Source: Symsagittifera roscoffensis
Lineage: Eukaryota > Xenacoelomorpha > Acoela > Convolutidae
Direction: 5' to 3'
Length of the DNA: 64,000 nt
Assembly: GCF_963678635.1 (NCBI RefSeq)
Contig: NC_087062.1
Location: forward strand, 56,307,970-56,371,969
Below the pieces are notes generated by a model that made no database searches, was not told the DNA's origin, and was given only the letters and a program-made list of their open reading frames with translations. Shown here piece by piece: positions 1 to 9,000 of this stretch. Made by a program: the position numbers and the translations under genes. Each line of letters starts with the position of its first letter. Position 1 is the stretch's first letter.

Positions 1-3000
1 TGACAGGTACACCACCTCTCCTTCATTGTCGTGCGGTGTCATCTTGATGGGAGAATTCGCTTCACTCTCATCAGTGGCTGAGTCGATCAATAACTCACTC
101 AGTCTCCCTTCACACTCATCAAGCTTGTCAAGTACTTCTCTCATCAAGGGTTGATTGAGACCTGTTTTGAGAATGGATGGGGTCCCATAGCTTTGAATCA
201 CAGTCCAGACTTCTTCCATGAACGCCACTCTGTCCAGCTTACATCCCGTCCTACTCTCGTGGTCTCGGTGATGTACTTCCCATTCTTCTTCGGGTAGCGT
301 TCCCAAGAAAGGTACTCTGGCTGAGGCCTCTATTCTTCTCCTCCGAGGTGATTCCATGAGGATTCTCTGATCGTTATTTCTTGTATTGCCAGGAGAGCTG
401 CTCTCCGGCAAATTCCGTTTCATTTCCTCAAAGGCTGACGGAGGTTCCAGTGTCGAGATGCCTTCATCCGCTGGCTCAGTCGTTTCCAACGTGTCTGCAT
501 TATTCTCAAGATCACTGAAGATATTGAAATCCAGGCTGGATGTTCCTCCTGTCGATGCCCTGTCGTCCTCCCCACCAGCTTGATCTTGTTGCATGGGTTC
601 CTCAGTCTGACGGTTTCCACCCTGTCCGTCATCTCCTTCTGACTTGTCCCTATTCGAGTTCGATGGTCCTTGTTTGTCATTGTCAGCTTCTTCCTGGAAT
701 CTCGGTATGAGCAATGTACCGGCTGATTTATCTTCCTCTTCTCCATGGACCACTTTGATTTCTTCGCAGCCCAAGGGTGCTAGGAAAATTCTCGTCTGCA
801 ATACTCCCGCAGCTTTCATCTCTTTTCTCACACTGGTCAGGATTACTGAGGCTTCAGGCAATTCAGTCCTGCCTCTCATCCTCATTGGAGTTAAGCCTAG
901 TCCCCTCCATTCCTCATCAAATCCTTCCGGCTTGGGAGTAGCAGCGTTGCTTATTCGCCTTCTCGTCGCTTGATCCGTGTACGCAAATCGTGTGTACTGT
1001 AACACGGCGGCATTTCTCCCCACGAAGTATGGATCCATCGTCGCCGAGAAATTCCCTACTCTCCTTTCATTGGTTTCGAATGCTCTCAACCTAGGAGTTT
1101 GTACTACGGAGACTGCTCCGAGCAACATCCTTCTTATCAGAGGGAATTCAGGGATTGCTTCGGGTAGCTTCTTGTAATCGCCCCAGTCCTTCGTCTCTTC
1201 TCTCACCTTGTGATACGCTGCTGTGAGACGAGGCACTCTGGTCATTTCGCCATTCGTTTTGTCATAGGGCCTCAGATTCCAAAGCTTTGGAAACACCTCG
1301 ATGTGCCCTCTTTCTACTTCTCCCATGCGGTCACAGAAGTGATCGTCAAAATTGATGACTGTCATCTCTGGCTCCGAGATTTTCGCAAATAACAGATCTT
1401 CACTCATGAGCTCTCGCAATGCGTGCTGCTCACACCAGTTCAGTGTACTACCGTCCACTGCCGATATGAGGTTCAGGTGCAACACCGACCTCCTATATGC
1501 TTCCACTTTAACGTCAGGGAACGCAAAGGTGACTGCTGGTCCATAGATCACTGTCACGGACTCCGTGACTCCTCTGATCAGTGCCAAGGGATCGATTCTC
1601 ATAGCCAAGCTCAAATCTGTTAACAGCGGCATGCCTCCAACATGTCGTCTAACATCTTCCTCTCTTTCAATTGTCTCGTCTTCTCCGGTTCCAAAGCGAT
1701 TTTGCTGCAAGAGATACTGGATAAGAGTGTGTCTCAGGTCTCTTATTTTGTTCCACGAGTCTGTGGATTTCTTCATATCCAGATTCCTCACTCTCTCTTT
1801 CATCTGCTCTGGACAACGTGCCAGTTTCATCAGTCCTCCCAAGTTTCCGTGGGTTATTGCGATCAATGTCAGAAGTCCATCTAGTCGCAGGTTCTGTATT
1901 CCATCCGTAAGCAGTATCACCGGTCCTTTTACGAAATTCTCCGCCCCAAATGTCACGAACAGGGCTATTAATTCCACTATCGATACTTTCACTACCGCTT
2001 GGAGGAATTCCTTTATCAAGTAGTGCGAGACTTTCGGGTAGACTTTTGCCAAGAAGGACGCGGTCCATCCGGCTCCCAACCCTTCTAGCATGCTGTCTGT
2101 CCTTTCAAATCCCTCCTGTCCTTTCACTTCCTGGGTCCAGAAGGTTTCCAGAGTAATCTGACACATTCTGTTCACGAACTCAGCTGTCCTTTCTCCGGCA
2201 TTTTCCGCCAGGTTCACCTCCTTCAACAAGTAGGCGTGTATCTTAGTGATCATTACTGGGCCTTGCTGAAAAGCATCTGCACCCAATGCCGCTACTCTCG
2301 GATTCAGGTGTAGCCACTGGTTTGCTTCCGGCTTGGTTCTCAGCACCATCGCTTCCAGATGAGCTCTCGTCTCCAGTGAATTCTTTCTTCTCGTGTCTTC
2401 ACTCGCCACTTCCATTGCTCGGAACCACAAGTCGTTGGACATCGCCGTGATCACTCGATGGTCGTCATCTATTCCTGGTTTCAGTTTGAGTTGCCGACTG
2501 AAGTTGGACAGTTCCAACCCCAGCACTTCGTCCAACACCAACATGTGTAGCGCGTGGTCCTTGAACCCTCTCATCGCGTTTGAGATATCTGACCATACTG
2601 CCGGCAGTTCAGCCTTAAGTGGCCTCAGGTTCTCCATTTCTATCATGCGATTCGGGGCTGATATGATCACATCATATTTTCCCTCCGAAAGTAAGGCTAC
2701 CATTGCATACACAAATTTCAGTCCATCCGGGAGATATGCATATCCCGGAGACAACGCAAATACTACTCTCAACGTCACTTTATTGAATGATCCCTCCTTT
2801 GTCGCGTCTACCACTTCACCCATTGACTCCAGGATGTCTTTTATCGCGGGCCATACTGCGTTTTCTGCTGTTGCAGGATCTCTGAGCCTGCTCAGAAAAC
2901 CTCTACTGTGTAGATGGTCATTGATACCAGCAAACACAATCGTTATCGGGTTCATCTCTGTCTGCCTCTGTACCCCTATAGCCAATGACACTGATTGCAA

Positions 3001-5685
3001 TAGGTCTAGGTCAACTGCGGCCAGCATTATGACGTCCGGCCAAAACAAAGACTTAGAGGTGTACACGAACTCTGAATTCGCTACTACCATGATTTTGGCC
3101 TTTCTCATCTCTGCTTTGTCGTAGGCGGCGAAGATGGTCTCATCTTTCTTTATCGCTGTCAATCCGCCATATCTCTGGGCATCACCATCTTGGTTCACTA
3201 GTTTTGGGTACACTCTCTCCTTCACATGACCAGGTGGTGTCGTCAATTGCCTAAATATCTTCACGTGTTGTCCAATCGGCGCTCTCGCCGTCAGGAATCT
3301 TCCTGGCCTTTCTGCACGATTCCTCTCATCATGGTTCAATCTCACATCTTGCAACGGTCTTGCATTCACAGGTCCTATTGTGTTGTTGGAGGGCAGTCCC
3401 TCCAAGTCGGCAAATCTCAAGGCCGTCGTGGAGCTGAAATTTATGCTAGCGGCTATCAACCAGTCTACGCCGGTTATCGAGTACAATCTGCTGACGGATA
3501 GCGTCGCTCCATTCAGCATCCTCCTTGCATCTTCGATGAAGCTCACTCTCTGTAGGTCCAGCTTCATTAGTTCTTCTTTGTATATATGCCAAGGAGACGG
3601 TATGGATCGCGACCACATCAATGAGCCTCTGCTCGGTCTTTCCTCTCGACTGGTACTCGTCGTCTCCGATCTAGTGTCCGATCTAGATGTGCCGGCTACT
3701 TCTTCGATTGGTTGGTTGACAGGTCCTATCCTTCTCCTAGGATGAATTGTTCTCCTCATCGGTGCCTCTCCCAACCGATCCTGCACGTCCGTTCTTCGAC
3801 CTGGTTCACTGGAGCTTTGTTGCCGGTAATTTATGGCGGCTGGGACCGTACCCAAGCGTGTTTCCAGGTTAGGAGGCACAAAGGTGGTGATCACCGTATC
3901 ATTCACCGTTCCCTCTTCCTTCAGCACTCCTGTGTCAAAGAGTTCTGCTTCCAGCTCATCCAACCGTTCTTGGAAGACTCGATTCAACCAAGCTTGTCCT
4001 TCGACACTGTCGAAGTGGATGCCATCTGTGGTCAGTCTGGCTTGATCCATGGCTCTCAATTCATGTTCAATGTCCATGAGGATCATTCTTCCGGCATTTC
4101 GATTTGCTAGGTTTCTCAAGATGTTGTTCCATCTCATGACTCCCTCGTTGTGCCTTCTTCCTGATGCTGTCAGGCTTCTTGTGTTCATTGGCACCGTGCA
4201 AACGGTCAGTACCGCGCAACTGAACTTCTGCCAGAGAGTAGTAAACAAACACACCATCATTGCTTCCCACAGTGCTTCCTGCTCATCTGATCCTCTGGAG
4301 ATGTCATTCGTCCCAACTAAGATCATCGCATTGGGTATCTTCCCTGGATTCATCAGCTCCACCATGCGATATAATTGGGCAATCGTCGCGCCTCCAAAGG
4401 CCATCACCGTGGTGACCCATGAGGTCCTCAAATTCGACAGCACTCTGACTAAGCTGTCTCCCAATATCAGGTGAGATGTCCCGAGTGGTGGTTGCTGCAG
4501 GTTCACAGCCGGGCTCCAGGTAGCTCGATTGAAGCAGGCTCTCGGATCTGTCTCCGGAACTCCCGTGAAATTATACTTCAATTGATTATTCTTCTGCACG
4601 TCTATTACACGAGACACTTTCTTCGCTGGCATCTTCCTTACTTTCCTCTCTGGGATTCTCGAGTTCCCCATGAGTGGTGTCACGTTACTCATCCCTTGTC
4701 TGATTACTGTCTGGGAGAGTTGTACTCTGCCCGTATCGTCAATCGTTCCATAGGGTGCAGTCACCCCGGAACCTGGTGCATTCTTGTTAGCGACCAATCG
4801 TCCAGCTGTCTCTATCAGTTTTCTCACTGTCTGTTCTACGACGGGATCACCCAAGGTGTCACTAGGATCCGGGATTGTTACTCGGTTCGTCTCTGCTGGA
4901 AGCCGTGTCTCCGTTTTTTGACTCATTTCTCGAGGTGTCAAGAGCTCCATCGGGGACTGCCCACGAGGAATATCCCTTGCAGGTATCACTTTCTCAATGG
5001 ACGTCGTCACCGCCACCTGCTCCGATCGCTCTTTGTATTCCTGCCTTAAGCGTTCGATCTCTTGACCCTGCTTTTTGTTGCAGTCTTCAAACAACTTTCT
5101 CCACATGTCCCGGTCTTCCTCCATCGCCAGCATGGTCTTCGTCATATCGTCTAACTCCTTCTTCGTTTTTCTCAACTGATCGTTCATCTCGTCCAGATCT
5201 TGTATGGTTTGGTTCGTCTGAACCTTCTGTGTTACTTTCGCCCCTTTTGGTGGCACAGCTGCTCTCAGTGGTGAACCAGACGAGGTCGCCTCGCTGTTCA
5301 TCTCCCGATGCATTCTCGTCAGCCCAGGTTTGGGCTTGGAGGGCATTGGCATCTCACCTGGTTGGTAAGTCCTAGAACTTCCCAACCCAGGCTCATTCGC
5401 CAAGTCACTCCCTGAGAGAGCCCCGTTTCTCCACCTCATCACTCTCATGTTCGGGCGGTCTAGTACTCCTCTTTCTCCATATGCTGCCATCAACAGGACT
5501 TCCGTGGGGCGGTCCCCACGGTTGTCGTGCCCCAAGATGTTAATCAGGGCGGTCAGCAACATGACCACCTCTGGGTCCTCCAGAGCGAAGTCTCGTTCGA
5601 TCAGCCGACGATAGATCGCATCTACCATCGGTCCTACATATGCCTCTGCCAGGTCCATCAATTCATCCAGGTTGAAATTGTCCAT
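1..5685 (-). CDS. ORF3: giant accessory protein with SGNH hydrolase signature (partial, runs off window)
   Basis: The frame opens with ATG at 5685 and has no stop in 1,895 codons; the end lies outside the window. Residues about 150-222 are charged and heptad-like (probable coiled coil). Residues about 400-575 show the SGNH/GDSL hydrolase blocks: GDSLVRV at 409 (nucleophile Ser411), a Gly-rich block II (AFGGATI), GTND at 458-461, and DGIH at 554-557 (catalytic Asp/His). Residues about 860-1000 carry a second degenerate set (NS at 870-871, GIND at 920-923, DG at 987-988, without His). The rest (about 1000-1895) is unrecognised and ends in a Glu/Asp/Ser-rich stretch. I see no signal peptide and no convincing membrane helix, so this is not an obvious envelope protein although it sits in the env position. 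Substrate is unknown; esterase or lipase activity is inferred only from the family. Confidence 0.8.
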   Translation of the reverse strand, partial: MDNFNLDELMDLAEAYVGPMVDAIYRRLIERDFALEDPEVVMLLTALINILGHDNRGDRPTEVLLMAAYGERGVLDRPNMRVMRWRNGALSGSDLANEPGLGSSRTYQPGEMPMPSKPKPGLTRMHREMNSEATSSGSPLRAAVPPKGAKVTQKVQTNQTIQDLDEMNDQLRKTKKELDDMTKTMLAMEEDRDMWRKLFEDCNKKQGQEIERLRQEYKERSEQVAVTTSIEKVIPARDIPRGQSPMELLTPREMSQKTETRLPAETNRVTIPDPSDTLGDPVVEQTVRKLIETAGRLVANKNAPGSGVTAPYGTIDDTGRVQLSQTVIRQGMSNVTPLMGNSRIPERKVRKMPAKKVSRVIDVQKNNQLKYNFTGVPETDPRACFNRATWSPAVNLQQPPLGTSHLILGDSLVRVLSNLRTSWVTTVMAFGGATIAQLYRMVELMNPGKIPNAMILVGTNDISRGSDEQEALWEAMMVCLFTTLWQKFSCAVLTVCTVPMNTRSLTASGRRHNEGVMRWNNILRNLANRNAGRMILMDIEHELRAMDQARLTTDGIHFDSVEGQAWLNRVFQERLDELEAELFDTGVLKEEGTVNDTVITTFVPPNLETRLGTVPAAINYRQQSSSEPGRRTDVQDRLGEAPMRRTIHPRRRIGPVNQPIEEVAGTSRSDTRSETTSTSREERPSRGSLMWSRSIPSPWHIYKEELMKLDLQRVSFIEDARRMLNGATLSVSRLYSITGVDWLIAASINFSSTTALRFADLEGLPSNNTIGPVNARPLQDVRLNHDERNRAERPGRFLTARAPIGQHVKIFRQLTTPPGHVKERVYPKLVNQDGDAQRYGGLTAIKKDETIFAAYDKAEMRKAKIMVVANSEFVYTSKSLFWPDVIMLAAVDLDLLQSVSLAIGVQRQTEMNPITIVFAGINDHLHSRGFLSRLRDPATAENAVWPAIKDILESMGEVVDATKEGSFNKVTLRVVFALSPGYAYLPDGLKFVYAMVALLSEGKYDVIISAPNRMIEMENLRPLKAELPAVWSDISNAMRGFKDHALHMLVLDEVLGLELSNFSRQLKLKPGIDDDHRVITAMSNDLWFRAMEVASEDTRRKNSLETRAHLEAMVLRTKPEANQWLHLNPRVAALGADAFQQGPVMITKIHAYLLKEVNLAENAGERTAEFVNRMCQITLETFWTQEVKGQEGFERTDSMLEGLGAGWTASFLAKVYPKVSHYLIKEFLQAVVKVSIVELIALFVTFGAENFVKGPVILLTDGIQNLRLDGLLTLIAITHGNLGGLMKLARCPEQMKERVRNLDMKKSTDSWNKIRDLRHTLIQYLLQQNRFGTGEDETIEREEDVRRHVGGMPLLTDLSLAMRIDPLALIRGVTESVTVIYGPAVTFAFPDVKVEAYRRSVLHLNLISAVDGSTLNWCEQHALRELMSEDLLFAKISEPEMTVINFDDHFCDRMGEVERGHIEVFPKLWNLRPYDKTNGEMTRVPRLTAAYHKVREETKDWGDYKKLPEAIPEFPLIRRMLLGAVSVVQTPRLRAFETNERRVGNFSATMDPYFVGRNAAVLQYTRFAYTDQATRRRISNAATPKPEGFDEEWRGLGLTPMRMRGRTELPEASVILTSVRKEMKAAGVLQTRIFLAPLGCEEIKVVHGEEEDKSAGTLLIPRFQEEADNDKQGPSNSNRDKSEGDDGQGGNRQTEEPMQQDQAGGEDDRASTGGTSSLDFNIFSDLENNADTLETTEPADEGISTLEPPSAFEEMKRNLPESSSPGNTRNNDQRILMESPRRRRIEASARVPFLGTLPEEEWEVHHRDHESRTGCKLDRVAFMEEVWTVIQSYGTPSILKTGLNQPLMREVLDKLDECEGRLSELLIDSATDESEANSPIKMTPHDNEGEVVYLS

Positions 5686-6074
5686 ACTGTTCTTTCCAAG
5701 TTTGATTTGATTTCGATTTCAAGTTTTGACTCAAGTGAGCAATTAAATGATCAATCAGGATCTAGAAAAGAAATCACGAATGTCACACCTGTCAATTTCA
5801 CCTTAACATACATCGTTAAAATTTGCTTAAAGACAGTTCAGATAAAAAGATATTTATCCTAAAATTTATTAAAATCAATTGGTTTCTAAAATTTTGGAAT
5901 TCGACCTAAGATTGGACAGTCCAAACTTTGGATCTATTCCCAAGATCGTCATTTAGTTGTTCATGGTCACTAACCCCTACTTACCCATGATCTTAATAAC
6001 CTAACACATAACATAACATAACGCACCTCTCACACACAACTTAGTCTTTGGCCTAACACCCTCTCGCACATCAC
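5686..6074 (-). other. pol-ORF3 intergenic spacer
   Basis: A 389-nt AT-rich gap separates the pol stop (6075-6077) from the ORF3 ATG (5685). It contains no ORF of note. Such a gap would fit expression of ORF3 from a spliced or internally initiated mRNA. On the minus strand the bases just before the ATG end in AACAG, a possible 3' splice site, but its pyrimidine tract is poor. Confidence 0.4.
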
Positions 6075-9000
6075 TCAGCCTATACTTAAGTAATATTTCT
6101 TATGTAGATATACTTGTATGTTCGTATCAGAGAATATCACGTGTACAAGCGCGTACAATTCCCGAGGATGCAGTCTTCCTCTATTTGGATCGTACACTGG
6201 AAGCGAAAGCTCCTTCACGTCCATTTCCACAAGGAAGTCCCTCAGCCTCGTCAAAGACAAGACTAGATTTTCTGGGTCCACGTGTTGCTTCTCTGTCGCC
6301 CTCGTTACCAGGAAGCATAAGTACTTTCCCGGTATTTGCGACACCGCCGGGGGTAAGGCTGCTACGCCCCCTATCCCTGGTCTTTGCTTCCAAAGGAATT
6401 CCACGTTTTTATATTCCCTCTTAAAATCTGCTGCTAGCGCCGTCCTAAAACTCATGTCTGCGGTGATTGCTATCGCACATGTTCTGTTTGTGAGTATGAA
6501 ATCACTATCTGTTAGTACTATGTTACTCGAATATTCATTTGGTAAGTTAAAATATGACTCAACTACCCTGCCTATGTCAGGTTTCTTAGGTTCTTCGCCT
6601 GTTTCTGCTTCTAAGTTTCCTGTTTCTCTTGCTATTCTCAATTTTTTTATTATCAAGTTTTCAGTGTGGGTAAGTCCTACCCCCACTCCCCGGACAAAAA
6701 TATCCATCGGCGTCCCCGTCGATCGCATACCGGGTATTAAGTCAAGATTAGAAGCTGGAATGAGAAGTTGTCCTTCCTGGGCAGCCCAGGAAGGATCATC
6801 TCGTTCGGTCTTAATGTATTTCGCGCTTTCGCGATCTACGTCTTGAATCGTAACGCTGGTCTTTTCAGGGTCTGATGTCATTTCGTTCAGCCACTCTAAG
6901 ACACGCAGGTTCGTCAGGTCTTGTTCATTTGACTGCTGTTGCTCATCGTCGAACTCCACCTCGGGTTTCGACCAGTCGTCAACCCACTCATCGTTGTGAT
7001 CATCGACTATGTCAATGTCCTGTGACACTGTTATTTCCTCTAAACCCACTACTTCCTCCACTATTTTCTTTAGATCTATCCTATCCACTACAAAGTCGTC
7101 ACCGTAAGGATTGTATTTCTTTCTTAGTCTCGTCCCGTCTTTCTGACGAGTCTGCATCGTGAACGGAAGATCTGGTTCCATGTTCTTGGGAACCTCTGTC
7201 TGTTCGGAATCCTGCCAATCTTCCTCTGCGTAGGGCAAGGTTTCATCGTCCGCTTCGATCTGTTCGTTTGGATCCAGGTCCAATGGTGTATCCGTACCTT
7301 CCTCTACGACTTCGTTTCCATCGTTCTTCTCCCTGGTGCCTTTTTCATTGACCTCACAAGCAGGATCCATCATTAGATAATCCCCTTCTTCCATGTCTGC
7401 AGGTATACACCAGTCTTCTGTCGATGGATTGTGTGGCTTGATGTTCTCGTAGTGGGCGGCTCGGCCAGTACTCAGTCTATAAAAGCGTCCCTCTTGGTGC
7501 ACCTCTGTAATCATGAAGGGTCCCCTCCACTTCTTCAGAAGCTTTTTTGTCCCTTTCGGTGGTATAACGTTCTGAAATACCCATACGTAGTCTCCCACCG
7601 AGTAAGCCTTTGCACCAGCTGCTTTCTTGTCGAATCTTTTCCTTTGCCTTGCCTGTGCTTGCTGAGTATTTCGTCTGCACAGATCGTTCAACTCCTGTTG
7701 ACGTCTGATCACATCCCTTACGTAAACCTGTGGAGATGTTTTCTTTCCCTCATACTCTGGGTAGAAGAATGTCAAGGGTAAAGACTTCTCGTGTCCCGTC
7801 AGCATCATGTGTGGACTGACTCCAGTGGTGGAGTGTTGCGTGCTATTATAAGCTCCCATCACCTGTGGAAGGTATCTGTCCCAATCGGTCATGTACCTGG
7901 AACAATATACCCTCAGCATCGACACTAACGTCCTATTCTGTCTTTCCACTAAGCCATTCGTCTGTGGGTGGTATGTCGTGGAGTGAGCCTGAGCGACTTG
8001 TGACCGTCTCATAAGCTCTTTCGTAAGCTCGCCTACGAAAGCCGTTCCATTGTCCGATTGAAACGTCATTGGACATCCGTGTCTTGCTATCCACGTATTG
8101 ATCAGGTGGTCGCATGTCTCTTCCGCCGAGGCAGTTATGCAGGGCACGGCCTCTGCATACTTCGTGAAGTGATCTATCATGACCAAGACTTGGTTGTAAC
8201 CGCTGTCTGTCATGCATATCTTCTGGTGATCTATCTGCACCACCTCGTTGAATTCAGACGACTCAATTGATTGTAAAGGAAATCGCAACTTCCTAGGATC
8301 CTTGACCTGTTGGCATGACAGACATGCTGTCACCCATTTCTCGCATGCCTTTTTCATCCCAGGCCACTCAAAGCGCTTCAGGATCCTCTGATACACTTTG
8401 TCGATCCCTTGATGGCCCATCTGATCATGCGACCTGAATAATAGCTCTGTCTGATAGAGTTGCGGCAACACTATCGCGTTATATTTGTATAAGACCTTGT
8501 CTTCTTTTCTTCTCCTGCAAGCCACGATTCCGTCCTTGTTCAGATATAATCTCCCCTCCTTCTGCATGAAGTATTGTCTCAGGATCCTATAGCTGTCTTC
8601 TTCCAGATCACCTTTGTCAGGTGCACCGTTTTCTATCCACCTTTTTAGGTTGCTTGTCATGCGATCATTTCTCTGCGCCCTTAGAAGGTCCGAGAGTCTG
8701 TATCTCGCCTTCAAGTACGTCTTCATGACTCTCATCTGACTGTTCATCTCGTTGGGCTGATGTGTGTCTTCTTCCATCTTAACGCACCAAATCTTCGCCA
8801 ACGGTTGTGTTTCTTGTTGAAACGGCTGAAGATCAGTCCTGACTACCTCTTTCTGCGGCAACAGGCTTATCGAACGTTTCGATACCGCTATCGTTTCTAA
8901 GTCATCCGCTGCGTTGTCAAATACTCTTTCGCTTGGTATTAGGTAGCGATCACTGTCAGGATCCTGGTACACCTCTCTGTCCAGGTTTCTCGCCCGAGTT

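Noticed and set aside
1667-2068. 133-codon minus-strand ORF
   Set aside because: Lies in a different frame inside ORF3 and shows no domain.
2393-3124. 243-codon plus-strand ORF
   Set aside because: It is antisense to the intact ORF3 frame, which has recognisable motifs; the plus-strand translation has none.
1-5685. Retroviral envelope protein in the env position
   Set aside because: No signal peptide, furin-like site, fusion peptide or membrane anchor is visible; SGNH motifs explain part of the sequence better.
6118-6846. 242-codon plus-strand ORF
   Set aside because: Antisense shadow of the macro-like C terminus of pol.
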